From Siphonodentalium dalli (lineage: Eukaryota > Mollusca > Scaphopoda > Gadilida > Siphonodentaliidae), in the NCBI GenBank assembly GCA_032622095.1, contig CP136063.1:78101980-78165979 (forward strand): a DNA stretch of 64,000 nt. Direction: 5' to 3'. The position numbers and the translations under genes were made by a program. Below, one piece after another: positions 1 to 11,150 of this stretch (position 1 is the first letter of the stretch; each line of letters begins with the position of its first letter). The notes beneath the pieces are model-generated. The model saw only the letters and a list, made by a program, of their open reading frames with translations. It was not told where the DNA came from and ran no database searches.

Positions 1-361
1 GACAAATACCAAAAATAACCACAAATGTTCTATTCCCAAAATTTGGATAAACATACAGATGGATAATAAAAATGTCATTATACAATGTTGTGTACAGTGT
101 GAGTTTTTCTTGTATTCATCCAGGTTGTGGTGAAAAGTTGGATCAAACATTTGATGAGACAGCTCATAGAAGCTGATATAATTACGCAAAACAGATGGTA
201 TTTAACCAATTAATTCATGCCAAGATTACGGACTAAAATATTTCACGCTCGAAAGCAAAATAAAAACATACCAAAATGTTGGACAAATAGCAATTGTGAG
301 TCCATGAACAACATCGATCATTAAATTATCGACGGACTAGAAAATGTTAAAACTGCCAGAT
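1..361. other. AT-rich sequence, no gene seen
   Basis: No open frame, RNA gene or repeat family of this window is recognised before the first TTAA element begins. Confidence 0.5.
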
Positions 362-743
362 TTAACCCTTTACCCAACAAACCGGCCAAATAAAGCTTCA
401 ACAGCCTAAAATATCTTCGGTCTGTCTCAATAGAACCATACAAATATCATTGGAACCGGCTCCTTGACCACATTGTGATAGTTACAGTTATGCCCTGTGC
501 CAATGCATTCTCTTATATATGCGAGTCGACCATAGGTCGCCTCGAATATATAAGAGAATGCATTGGCCTAAAAAAATCTTTTTTTAACACTTTTTACCAT
601 TTTTCTTACATTCTTTAACAATTTTATAATTTTTAATGTGTTAAGCCAATGCATTCTCTTATATATGCGAGGCGACCTATGGTCGACTCGCATATATAAG
701 AGAATGCATTGGCACAGGGCCCTTCTGTTGGGTAAAGGGTTAA
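362..743. mobile_element. TH element, long-terminus subtype (TTAA-flanked MITE)
   Basis: It is bounded by TTAA at both ends (362-365 and 740-743), with inverted ends TTAACCCTTTACCCAACA and TTGGGTAAAGGGTTAA. The inside carries two 69-bp hairpins in opposite orientation (499-567 and 645-713). Each runs from GCCAATGCATTCTCTTATAT through a TCGACCATAGGTCG loop region to its reverse complement. A TTAA target and CCC start are the hallmarks of piggyBac-superfamily insertions. There is no coding frame, so it is non-autonomous. A near-identical copy lies at 60139-60529. Confidence 0.85.
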
Positions 744-1272
744 CAGATATATAGACGTTTTTATATTGTATACACGATCAGATAAGAGATATCAGAAGTG
801 CACCGCACTCCATATACTAGTATGTGCGGTATAATTTACCGAGAACAAGTTTTAATTTAAAATGCCAAATATGCATTAAATAACGTGTGTTATATACTTA
901 AAATATCAGTAAACATTGTAGACATATACAGTAGACATCCATATTTTCATTAAAATGTTTACTTTTATGCATTTAACCGACATATATATTCTTAACCAAT
1001 TGTAATCGTTATACCTCGCGGAAATCTCGTTTTAACGTGCAGCGCATCGGCTGAGGGTAGTGATTAATTAACTAAGCCTGTTCTCGGTTTGTAGTGTCTT
1101 CTCGGTTTGAAAAGAGTGTGAACAGTGAACACGTTATTAAATACTAGTAAGCTTGCTAATTTGTCATAATAGATTTTATGAAAATGAAAACTCCCATCAG
1201 GGCCTAGACATTGCCCACAAAGGATTTGATCCTCTAGTTTTCGAGTTATTTGAGAACGCATTGCACAAAGGC
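744..1272. other. AT-rich sequence, no gene seen
   Basis: There is no recognisable gene. A TACCGAGAAC word at about 837 and a GTTCTCGGTA word at about 1590 face each other, which could mark the ends of an old element, but I could not confirm longer inverted arms. Confidence 0.35.
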
Positions 1273-1392
1273 ACCCGAGGACACGAATACAAAATACAGA
1301 AACATTGTGCCAAGAAATATGTTCGATGTTCATGGACCGATATGTTTTTATTTTTCTTTCGAACGTCAAATATGGTTCTATATATCTCATCA
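1273..1392 (+). pseudogene. possible LINE reverse-transcriptase C-terminal fragment
   Basis: The frame from 1273 reads TRGHEYKIQKHCAKKYVR, followed about 9 residues later by an FF..R..NM stretch. This resembles the segment after the polymerase domain of CR1/Jockey-like LINEs, where TRGH..K..K....R is followed by FF..R....WN.LP. The WNSLP block is not intact and adjacent frames carry parts of it, so the fragment is decayed. I see no upstream palm or fingers motif. An old non-functional scrap is the best reading; chance similarity is possible. Confidence 0.4.
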
Positions 1393-2619
1393 TATCATTA
1401 ATAAATGTTCGATCCACACTCACTTGCTGATTTAAGAAAATAACAACTCTTTAAACAACTCAATGAATTTTGATAATCAAACAGACCAATCATGCAGCTA
1501 GTACTTAGTTAATTAACACTTATAGGCACGGTCCATGCCTTTGTGTCACCGCCAACCGAGAACATACACGGCAGCTGCGAGGTTTCAAGTTCTCGGTATA
1601 CCCATAATAACTATACATATATGTCATTTAAAAGGTCAATATGGTATAATATCCACTTAAGATTGATATACACACTATAATTGAACATTATTATGTTCTT
1701 GGTAAATAGTATCACCCCTACATAGGCTATACTTACAGCTGTACAAGTTTATATACAGAATCCAATAATGCATCGGAATGTTATGGAATGTACAGTAAAA
1801 AAATCTTAATGACAGGTGGACGTGTGACAGTGCTATTTTATATACCAAAACAGTATATGCCTTTATTACATGCTACACATGTATACTAACTATGTTATTA
1901 AACCTATCTCACTAATATACATTTTATAGCCGCATTGCAATCATTTCATTCCGCGTACTTGGTTCATTCCATTCCGCGCTATTCCGTTCTATACATTTCC
2001 CCTTCCCAGTCGCATTCCTGTTCTGCATCTTGCTATTTCGTATTTCTACTTTCGCCCAATACCTCATCCACTCAGTCTATTCTCAGTCTGTTAGCGACAA
2101 TCTGAGACCTGACTGTCGGACACTAATGTGTCTTAGCCAATCAGAGGTAAGGATTTTCGCACGTTTTGTCATTCGAGTCTTAACCACGGTACAGTAAACA
2201 TCGCTCTCCCGTTACTGTCAAGTTCGAAAATATTTCTTCAAATGCCTTGAAGAAATCAGTTAAGAAGTATAAGAAATGATTACTACGTAATGACATCTGA
2301 CTTATGCTTCCCCAGTATGGTATGTGATATTTGTTATGTTTTTACTCGTTATTATAATGTTTTTAATAATAGGCCTACTATTGTCTTCGTTTTGGAAGTT
2401 TAGAGTTGGTCACATTTGCATAAATATATTTGCCCCATAATGTAGGGATGTAGTCTTTTGTAGGAAATCGCACGCTGCATATGTCTAGCTACCTGTATAG
2501 ATGTGTGTGATGTCGTCCTGTGATGTTGGATTGTGTTTCCGTTGCATGAGTATGAAATAAATGCATGATGAAGACTTTTAAGGTAGTCCTAGTGTTTCAA
2601 ACAATAGACCCTGCCTGAT
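1393..2619. other. non-coding stretch, no gene recognised
   Basis: It contains an ATTCC/CGCG-rich patch (about 1940-2000) and a CCAAT-type word (TTAGCCAATCAGAGG, about 2133). No frame, splice pattern or repeat family supports a gene. Confidence 0.4.
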
Positions 2620-2855
2620 GGAGGGTATCACCCCCCCTTTTCGGTACGCGGGATTCAGGGTGTTTTGAAGCGGTACGCGGGATTCATACCCCCGAATTAA
2701 CTGGTATTCGGGTTCAAGCAAAACATCTTGGACGCAGGTTTTGATGGCGCAAAGTAATATTTTGTGCTAGTTATCTGTGTGAATGGGTGGGTATAATAGC
2801 TTCTTGGGCATATTCGACCACCGTGCCATCATAAACATGCTAAAAATGCTTGACG

Positions 2856-3310
2856 CCAGTCTAGATGCTAGGATTTTGCGATTTTCTTGTTCAGATTACA
2901 AAATTTTCGCACACCGGGCCGAACCATGCATGGTCGGCCCGGTGTGTCATTGTCTCTCCCCTGTGGCCAATACAAAAATGCTAATAAGTTTAACAATATT
3001 TTACTACATTTGGTCAAACTTGTGGTCATCATTTGGAGAATTTTCCAACCTGAAGGGGAGTATGAGGTTTCCAACACTATAGGAAAGCTTTAGTTGAGGC
3101 CAGTCTGGATGCTAGGATTTGCGATTTTCTTGTTCAAATTTCAAAATTTTATCACACCGGCCGAACAACGATGGTCAGCTCGGTGTGTCGTGGTCTCTTG
3201 CCCGTAGCCGTGTGCATGTGTATGGAGTTAGATCACTAGATGTTAGGATTTATGCAATGTTTCAGGTTAAAATATCTGAATTTTCTCATACCGGGAATAT
3301 AGAATCATGG
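2856..3310. repeat. three diverged repeat units inside element R
   Basis: A unit starting GCCAGTCTAGATGCTAGG recurs at about 2856, 3098 and, more diverged, 3228. Each holds a short inverted repeat around ACACCGG...CCGGTGT; the first (2911-2947) is nearly perfect. Open frames of 60-100 codons here are by-products of the repeats. Confidence 0.65.
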
Positions 3311-5346
3311 TTTATGAAGATATAGGATATTAGGCCTAAACACTGAGGTGCAAGGAGGGGGTGCAAATGGAATTATGCAAAACTTGTGTTCGGTCTGATT
3401 CTGACTCAAGGAGGGGGGTGCAGTTGGAATTTCCAAGGTGGACACCCCCCAACGGAAACCCTCTAGCCACGTCCCTGGTCATAAAGTATCATTAATGGTA
3501 TCATAACGGCCTCATAAAGCGACCGGCATCATAATGTGTCTATGTAACTTCTATGTATTATTTCTTAACATGTATTCAGGATTCACCCCCCAAAATTAAC
3601 TCGTATTCAGGATTCACCCCCCAAAATTAACTCGTATTCAGGATTCAGGGGGGAGGGGGGGTGATACCCAGACAGCACAACGACGTCGGCCCGACGTCGG
3701 GTTAGCGACGTCGGCCCAACCGTCGGTAAGCCCGTCGGGGCGACGTCGGCCCGACGTCATTGTGTGATCGATATGGTCGGCAACAGGTCGGCACCCGACG
3801 TTAACTAGAATTCTCCAGAAGTGGAGGTCGAAATATGGTCGGCTGCCGACGCGAAACTGACCAGTGATAAATAAATGGTGGAATATTTATATATCACGTA
3901 CCATATTGATGCCCGAAGTCGTATATTAATCTTTGTTACATAAATTCCGCCCTTGAAGGTTTATTACACGCTTTATAGTAGTTTTTGAAGTTAGTATCGT
4001 TGTTTCCATACATTGGTCGGTAAAACGTCGGTTGCCGACGGATTTCCGACCGAAAAAGTCACATCCCGTCGGCTACAGTCCAAAAACCAAAAACCAATAA
4101 CCCCAGAAAAATTTCATTGTCGTGCATATTTGATAACAAAAATAGAAATATTCTACAATTTGTGGCTGCAAACCATATATTTGCAATGATATATCTGAAA
4201 TATTATCATGAATATATTCTGGTACAATTAAGGTAGGCCTACATATTTGGTCGGCAAGGCATCGCATGCCACCAAGGTGCCGACCTATATATTATATTGA
4301 CAATGACGCCACTAACGAGGACACCGTATAGCGACTAAATTTACCATTTTACAATATTGTGTCATTACATGTGCTAGTACACAGTGCTACTCTATTTTAT
4401 TACAGGTATTCTTGGATATGTTTCTGGTACAGGTCGGCAAGAAGTCGGATGCCGACGTATCGCCGACCAAAAACGTCACAGTACGTCACATGGTGACGTT
4501 CGATCCTCTGGAACTCGTCTGCGTAGTACTTCCTGTCAGTTCCGGTATACTTTTTTTCAACTTGAAGTTTGAACACGATAAAATAGTTTTCGAATCAGTA
4601 CCGCCTACCGGTCATGGATATGATGGGTGATTCCGAACACAGGGTGTAAGTTTCATTGTGACAATTGTCGAATTCACTATAGTTTACAAGACTTTGTCAA
4701 TTTTTGTCAAAAGGTTTGTTTTTTAAATTGAGTACCACACAGACGTAACAGAGTAGTGTGGACTCACTCAACTTTCTCAAGCCGTACTACTAGCTAGTAT
4801 ACTGAGTACTTGCACTGCTAGAGTAATAGTGTATATGAGACCTGTCCATAGTATCATTATGAAGTATGTTAAAGAATAGAGTACTTCTACCGGTAGACTG
4901 TACGATATTCAAATACCTACAATTAATCCTAGTATAATTTATATTTGTAATATTATACTATAATTCACCAAACAGTCAATCAATCACCAATGACAATCTG
5001 AATCTGAAGTAAATTGAACTTGAAAGTATAAATAAATTGTTTAGATTCTGAGATGTTTTAAAAAAACTATGTCAAATTAGGTCATTTAAATCAGAATATA
5101 CTATATAGGTAATTTTCATATATATCTCCATTGGGTTTCGACTATAGTATTTGTGTCTATCGAGTCATTGACATGCAGTATTGACTATTTTTTAGGATAT
5201 TAAAATTAATTTTAAACTTCAGAATTCACAAAAATCAATATATTACAATATGGATAAAATTAATGGCTTCAGTGCAGCATATGCATACGTACAAATTTAA
5301 CTGATCTGTCTGAGTCAAAGTCATGGGTGTTGTTACTATTACTACT

Positions 5347-5806
5347 ACTCTCATGTCTCGAATAAAAGTGTAGTCTGGAATATAAGTGCAGGGTGGAAAA
5401 ACAGACAGAATTAATATATTAAAGTGCAGAGTGGAATATAAGTGCAGGGTTGGAAAGTTTATCGAAATATGACATTGTCAGGAAAAAACCCAGAGTAAGT
5501 TAGTAAGTAGTACAAAATCTAGTCACTGTACTGTAACACTAGTAAATATATCTTATATTACACTTGGGATGTATATTAGTACTAGACATTACTTATACAT
5601 TTGATATACACCGGTATTTTCGTTGTTGAAATAGTGGAAATTCCCAACTTGTATTTATTGTTTTTTGTTGTGTCATTCACGCGGGCGACCTTATCAAATA
5701 CGATCAGAAATTAATAAACGTGCAGACTTGAATAAGCATCATGCAGGGTGGAAAATCTTCTGAAATTAGATAAACGTGCATGCACTTTTATTCGAGACAC
5801 GAGAGT
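5347..5806. mobile_element. foldback Q inside element O
   Basis: Inverted ends match ACTCTCATGTCTCGAATAAA against GTGTCTCGAATAAAAGTG read from the right side. Subterminal words such as GTGCAGGGTGGAAAA repeat several times. No coding content. The target-site duplication is unclear. Confidence 0.6.
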
Positions 5807-5960
5807 ATCATCCATCCCCATGCAATGGATAAGACCATTAATAATTTAATCAATGGTATACAGTAGTGACATGTATTGTAGCAATGTACTATATAGGGGA
5901 ATATTATATAGTTCTACGTACCTGTCCCCACTAACAAGTTGAAATTGCAGAACACTTCGA

Positions 5961-6013
5961 GCCCTACCAGTAGCTGGTTGGTGAGAGCACTGAGCTAGAC
6001 TACGACTACCAGT
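5961..6013 (+). other. weak tRNA-like half (possible SINE head)
   Basis: TAGCTGGTTGGTGAGAGCAC followed by TGAGCTAGACTACGAC resembles the D-arm/A-box and anticodon part of a tRNA. There is no B-box (GGTTCGA) or acceptor pairing, so this is not a functional tRNA gene. It may be a worn tRNA-derived SINE fragment or a coincidence. Confidence 0.2.
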
Positions 6014-6058
6014 AAATTTTGGGAATGTTTACAATGTTACATGTCAATTTTGGGAATG

Positions 6059-6232
6059 TTCATCACCATCATCGTCACCATCAGCAACATCATTATCATC
6101 CTCACCACAATCTTCGTCATCATCCTCACCACCATCCTCACCACCATCCTCATCACCATCATCCTCATCATTCTCACCTCATCCTCCTCATCACCATGTT
6201 TATCAACGTCATCCAAATCATCATCGTCATCA
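6059..6232 (+). repeat. CATCAT/CACCATCCT microsatellite
   Basis: Short units of CATCATCAC, CACCATCCT and CCTCATCA run almost without a break. The His-rich and Ile-rich frames over it are artefacts of the repeat. Confidence 0.9.
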
Positions 6233-6806
6233 AGTCAGTATGTTGTATGAATGGTAATTCTTTAATTTCCACCACATGTAAATTACAACAAGAATACACT
6301 ATATAATACAAAAAATTATGTGTATATTCTCTTCCTCTGCAATGTTCCAGACTATGATACGACTGTGGTCGGCTGCCAACCATAATTATGCCGACCGTCA
6401 GCCCGACGTCGGCAAATGACATCGAACCGACGGTGGTCGACATGGCGTCGGCTGCCGACCATATGCCGACGTCGACTGCCGACGTCATAGCCGACCGTCG
6501 GCCCGACGTTGGCAAATGACGTCGACCCGACGGCGGTCGGCTGCCGACCATATGCCGAACCGACGTCGTAGCCGACGGCCACGCCGACCGTCGGCAAATG
6601 ATGTCGACCCGACGGCGGTCGGCTGCCGACCGTATGCCGACGTCGTAGCCGACCGTCGGGTGGCTATCTGGGTACCCTCCTGATGATCAAGACTCAGAGC
6701 CCATAAATGTTTGTGATAGCGACATGGTTCACGAAAGACCCACCCCTATGCTCTACCACAGACGGACAGACAGAAAGTACTTAAACACTAGTCTATAGCC
6801 TATGTT

Positions 6807-7081
6807 GGCAATCTCATACGACTTCCCCGTCGAGAACATTTTGGGCTGAAGTTTGTTAGACAGTATCGCCCGCCTCCCCCAAGTACACCCACCCTGCCAA
6901 GTTTATTTCCTATAGTATTCTTGAAATTTGTCTCTCTGTTGTGTGATTCTTTGGGTATGCCCGTTATTTAGTAAAGGTGATTTTTTACTAAATAACGGGG
7001 TATGTTAGAGTTACATTTCTTTGAAAAACTCAAAACATTGGGCGACAAATTTTCTTGACGGGGAAGTCGTATGATATTGCC
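6807..7081. mobile_element. hAT-3: 275-bp hAT-like MITE
   Basis: The ends are inverted (GGCAATCTCATACGACTTCC against GGCAATATCATACGACTTCC from the right). An exact 8-bp duplication CCTATGTT flanks the element (6799-6806 and 7082-7089). An 8-bp TSD is diagnostic of the hAT-like cut-and-paste group. A second hairpin, ATTTAGTAAAGG...TTTACTAAAT, sits in the centre (6957-7004). No coding capacity. Confidence 0.85.
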
Positions 7082-7089
7082 CCTATGTT

Positions 7090-7869
7090 CCCGAAAAAAA
7101 CATTCGTAGGCATAAAAAGGAGTGGAGATAAGTTCCCCTTGAATTTGAAAATAAAAGTTCAATGAAATTCTCAAAATGGACGACTGACATGATTGTATTT
7201 GAAGCTCATTAATTTTCAATCACCTGTTCATAATACTAATAGTAGAAATCTTATCCTTACATTAAAAAATCCAAAAAGTTTCTGAACATTGCGAATTCGC
7301 TCCACTCAATTTAACTTTCTGAAAAACGTGGTACGGTATCAACATGAGCAAGGGAGCTAACCTCTAGTAAAAATTATAAAAGAACGATAATACAGAATTA
7401 TATTTTTGAGAATAGAATTACTCCGCTTAGTCTGAGAAAAACGCAAAATGTGTTCTCACCAAATGACGTTGGGTTAACGCGTACCTTGTGGAGTAAATAA
7501 TATACGTCATCACAATTTGTGTACAATTGGTCACGTAAATCCGCACACCTGTCTCGGCGAAATTTGAATTTTCGTCGCAAATTTCGAACAGGTAAGAATA
7601 TTTTTCGCACGGGTAATGTTGTTTCCTAAAAAAAAACTCAACTAATTCATTGTAGATATGTGTTATAATGATTATTTTGCGTATTTTTATGATTGACATT
7701 GCCTCATTTACAGTTTGTTTACACGTTTTATCCCAACTGGTAAACTTGCCTATGTTCGTGTTAGTGCAACATTCTTTTATTGGTGAGTGAGTCAGACTGA
7801 GAGTGAGTGAGTTTATTCGTTCCAATGCCACGAATAGCACAGGAAAGGCTCATGTAATTGCCTTATTCC
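7090..7869. other. AT-rich stretch, no convincing gene
   Basis: A 137-codon frame runs on the minus strand (7840-7427), but its composition is that of AT-rich non-coding DNA and no domain is recognisable. I do not call it a gene. Confidence 0.4.
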
Positions 7870-8373
7870 CACTGTGGCTAATGGGGTCATTGTCGTAATA
7901 TTTTATGCATAGATGCACCCCGTGTGCATTCCTGTTACTGTGTTAGTCGAAAATCTACGGATACTAAACGGATATACATTCAATCATCAATGTATAGTCA
8001 ATTTTGGACTACATTCCTGTATACATACATCACGTAAATGGACACTGGTCATGCAGTCTCGCATAATATCATGTGACAGTGTTTTCTAGATAAATGCACC
8101 CGTGTTGACCATATTTGTAAGTTTGTGTTCTTCTATTCATCGATCAAGCAACCATGCATGCAGTTCTTTCGTCCTTGTGCTAAAAGAAATTGATGCCTTT
8201 ATCAAAACTTCTGAAGAAAAACAGTTTCGAATTGAAGCAGATGGCAATTATTTATGGCAACATTTCAATCTCGTGCCAACTGAGACTGGTGTGTGTTTAT
8301 GTACATGTATACATAAATGCGCACAGTGTGCATTTATGTATAAAACATGACAATGACCCCATCAGCCACACTG
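7870..8373. mobile_element. foldback of about 500 bp with CACTGTGGCTAATGGGG ends
   Basis: The left arm (7870-7932) and right arm (8319-8373) are inverted: CACTGTGGCTAATGGGGTCA against CAGTGTGGCTGATGGGGTCA, then TTGTC and a GCATAGATGCACCC-like block. I could not find a clean target-site duplication. The short frames between the arms have no recognised domain. Confidence 0.6.
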
Positions 8374-8524
8374 GCCCCGTGAGTCGGATGAATTGATTTT
8401 TTATCAGGCAATTTTGCCATTTTACCTGTGGCGAGTAAATGTGAAGTCATATGATTCTCTCGTAAAGAAAACCATATTCTCTATGACTATACACTTCATA
8501 ACCAGTTACTCAAATCCACAGAAG

Positions 8525-8812
8525 CTACAAAGTATCTCGGCATACCGTAATCATCTCAAATGACCTACATACATGTATCATGAAAAACCCACATCACTAC
8601 CATCACAAATAAAACCAATGCTACCCTCCTATTCCTAAGACGTAACGTGAGAAAAAAAAACTACAAAACCAAAGAACTTGCTGACTACAAAACATGTTAG
8701 ACCACAACTGGAATATTGTCGCTCAATTTGGGACCCCTGGCATCAGTACCTCTCAGAGATAGTAGAAATTGTACAAAGATGGGCTGCACGCTACACTTTC
8801 TTAATAGATCAT
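8525..8812 (+). pseudogene. LINE reverse transcriptase, C-terminal relic
   Basis: Read across several frames, the translation gives TKYLGI near 8530, then TNKTNATLLFLRRNVRKKN (about 8604-8660), then RPQLEYCRSIWDPW and EIVEIVQRWAARYTF (about 8700-8800). This order is typical of the region after the YADD catalytic motif in CR1/Jockey-type LINE reverse transcriptases (KYLGV.IS.DL.W, then FLRRN, then YC.S.WDP and VQRRAARF). The pieces need at least two frameshifts and one in-frame stop is present, so the copy is dead. The polymerase core and endonuclease are absent, consistent with 5' truncation. Family assignment rests on motif order only. Confidence 0.8.
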
Positions 8813-10004
8813 GAGTACTGGTAACTTGAGTGATTTCAGTAAGAAACATGCGATGGACATACCCGTTAATGTTCAACCGATATCAAACTGTGCTTTTTAT
8901 ATAGAGAATATTACAATTTTGACGGTGTCTGCACAATTATTTTGTGCCTTGCATCTTTTATGGTTAAAATAAAGCGAAAGCAGTGCATGAAGTTATTTAG
9001 TTTCCTGTTAAGATATTGCAATTAGCACTTTCCGGACAGTCACACATGATTCCGTTTCCGATTCTGGAACCTCAATGAATACAAGTGGCATAACAAGTGT
9101 TCAGACCCTGAATGTTGTGTTCGGAGCCATATTTTTTATCACTTCTAGGGTCTTTCTGGAATATAAAATATTTGTAGAAAGGTATTTCAGGTATTTATGG
9201 CCCTATTTTAATGCCGAGAAAACTCAAATCATCATTTGGCTTTAAATATTCGTTCCTTTAGAGGGACACAATGTCTTCACATTGGATACATTTAATACAT
9301 GTGAAAAATCTTATCTGTAAAACCATTATCCAGAAGAACATGAAAAAATACATTGTTTTTATTTTCATTATAAACATTCCTCCAATAACATGTTATCGCT
9401 TCTTAAAACCAGTGTTATAGTTAAAAATGTAACATCAACTGTTACCGGTTCTTCGTAGATCACTGGTGCTTTCAACAAATTTATAGAAAATCATGAAGGT
9501 TGAACATTAATATTTAAAAGGTGAAAGCATTAGATATATTCAGCAAAACACAGATTTTTAACTACAGTAATACAAATATTTTAATCACAATTTCCATTCA
9601 GTTTGATGTTTACAGAACAATGGTTTCAACATACAAAATCATGTTATTTGAAGATTATTATATATAAATTGGAAAAAAAATAGATCTAATTTTTCACATT
9701 TAAAGGTTATTCTTGATTCTCGGTTTTACAGACTATATATTTTTTGTGTATCTGCCCACTGTGAGTGCCTTGAATCCCTTTATTAAAGTACTGTATCCAT
9801 GATTTAGGAGGGCATGTTTGAGATTTTCTAAAGGTGCTTTGACTCCATACTATGGGAAACCAATTTGACATTCAGTCAGCCTTCATAATTGGCTACGGCA
9901 ATCAGCATTGCCGAAGCAATTTGCTGAAGCAAACTGGGCCATGGCATACTGTTGCCGTAGCAGATTGCCGAAGCCAAACAATCTGAATTAAGAGGGCTGG
10001 GTCA
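8813..10004. other. non-coding stretch with short TTGCCGAAGC repeats
   Basis: No gene is recognised. The words GCCGAAGC and GCTGAAGC recur with inverted neighbours between 9895 and 9980. The remainder is AT-rich and unassigned. Confidence 0.4.
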
Positions 10005-10328
10005 CATTTAATAAATATAATTGAGCTAGCTCAATAAGGAATCTCTAATTGCAATTAAGTGCAATAAGGGACAATCTAATTACACTTTTAAAAGGCCTTA
10101 AAAAAAGACGTTTGTTTCCACTAACGAGCTGGGAAAAAAAGGGACGGTAGGCAGGCAAAACTTTTTTTTTTTATTAAATATTTTTCTTTCTCTATATTTT
10201 TAACAGTACGTGTATATACACTGTATAATACTTGATATGAGCCCATATTATGGACTTCTTAGTCTCAAGGCGGTCAACCCATGGAATATAGAAACAAGAA
10301 ACTCAGATTCAAAGTTACAGATGATATA

Positions 10329-10701
10329 CCCTGCTGGACAAAACAAGTGTCCACTTAACCGCGTTGTGGTTAGCGTTGCCACTGCGGCCGAAATGCAACT
10401 ACACCGCAGCTCCACCGGCTAACTACAGTTGGTCCGCGGTGTACTTTCCATTAAGCCATGGTGTAGTTGCCGCGGTGTAAATTCATTAAACTGAAAAAAG
10501 ACGATACAAACCAGAAATCTAACCACGGTGTGCATGCCATTCGGTCGCGTTGTAGTTGCCTTTCGGCCAAGATGTGCTTGCCGTTTGGCCGGTGTACATG
10601 CCGTTCGGCCGTGGTGCTCAACTGCAGTTACAAACTCTGACACCGCGGCTGAACGGCAAATACACCGCGGTGACACTGGACACTTGTTTTGTCCAGCAGG
10701 T
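10329..10701. mobile_element. foldback J inserted at the 3' end of the K gene
   Basis: The ends CCCTGCTGGACAAAACAAGT and ACTTGTTTTGTCCAGCAGGT are inverted over more than 20 bp, and TATA flanks both sides (10325-10328 and 10702-10705). The interior is GC-rich with repeated CCGTTCGGCC and CACCGCGG words. Its right edge supplies the stop codon of the minus-strand reading frame. With J removed, the frame would stop three codons later. Confidence 0.7.
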
Positions 10702-11068
10702 TATATTTCTTTCTTCATAAGAATATCAAATGCATTCCGCTGTGTGGTGATTTCCATAGTATCATGTTCGATCTGTTTTTCCACGATCTCTCTATCACCG
10801 CAAACAAACTCGATATGGTTTATGTTGAATGCTGACAACTCCTTAACTTTCATTTCAACATTTATGTCGAACGGCGCTGACTCAGCCAATGTACGGCACC
10901 TCACTTTAACCTGACTGAAGTCAGTCTTATCCGGGTGGATTAAAAAGAAGAGTTCTTCAATTTTGGCTTCGTTGTCTATCGATCTAATCTCGTTTTTGCT
11001 TCCGCAGTGGATCTATCCAGATAGATAGCCACACAACAAATGTGCTGGCCTACGGAGGTACTAGCCAT
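10701..11068 (-). pseudogene. small TATA-driven gene relic of element K, product unknown
   Basis: An ATG at 11068 lies in a strong start context (ACAATGG), about 75 bp downstream of a perfect TATA box on the same strand. The first frame gives 30 residues (beginning MASTSVGQHICCVAIYLDRS) and meets a TAG at 10976-10978. A second frame, open from the stop-free stretch around 10990, carries SIDNEAKIEELFFLIHPDKT, then FNINHIEFVCGD and ITTQRNAFDILMKKEI, and ends at 10701. The two frames differ by one base, and the A5 tract at 10993-10997 is a natural place for a lost base. A one-base correction would give about 122 residues. The codon content (charged, balanced, no repeats) looks like real protein, unlike other frames here. 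I recognise no domain. It could be the accessory gene of a DNA transposon, a captured host gene, or a functional gene with a sequencing error. Confidence 0.5.
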
Positions 11069-11140
11069 TGTTGATGTTGTTGTGGTGTGAATTATGTTTA
11101 CTTTCCAAAGCACCGGCTGTTTTCAATGGGAGATACGTAT

Positions 11141-11150
11141 CTATTTATAG
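11141..11150 (-). promoter_or_regulatory. TATA box for the K gene relic
   Basis: The minus strand reads CTATAAATAG, a full-consensus core-promoter TATA element. It sits 73 bp upstream of the ATG at 11068, leaving room for a 40-50-base leader. It is the one place in the window where a TATA box, start context and protein-like frame line up. Confidence 0.55.

Larger units (their letters stand above)
3667..6672. mobile_element. element O: 3-kb TA-flanked element with CGACGTCGG minisatellites
   Basis: The ends read CCCAGACAGC and GCTATCTGGG, each flanked by TA (3665-3666 and 6673-6674). Removing the element restores an uninterrupted end of element R, so the boundaries and the TA duplication are directly supported. 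Both flanks of O are packed with CpG-rich CGACGTCGGC-type minisatellite (3683-3850, 4015-4075, 4250-4290, 4430-4475 and 6360-6660), strikingly unlike the AT-rich surroundings. The middle is AT-rich and contains nested foldback Q and a microsatellite. No long open frame exists, so it is non-autonomous or decayed. Superfamily not assigned. Confidence 0.75.
2620..6680. mobile_element. element R, interrupted by element O
   Basis: The left end reads GGAGGGTATCACCCCCCC. The right end, once element O is removed, reads the reverse complement (GGGGGGGTGATA then CCCTCC). A 4-bp TGAT flanks both sides (2616-2619 and 6681-6684). Subterminal copies of GGATTCA...CCCCCAAAATTAACT occur at both ends. The own length is about 1.05 kb without O. 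No transposase frame is visible. Family not identified. Confidence 0.7.

Noticed and set aside
5961-6013. tRNA gene
   Set aside because: Only an A-box-like half is present; no B-box, no cloverleaf.
6019-6306. His-rich and Ile/Ser-rich open frames
   Set aside because: They are translations of the CATCAT/CACCATCCT microsatellite.
7427-7840. 137-codon minus-strand frame
   Set aside because: Composition matches AT-rich non-coding DNA; no motif, signal or promoter pattern was seen.
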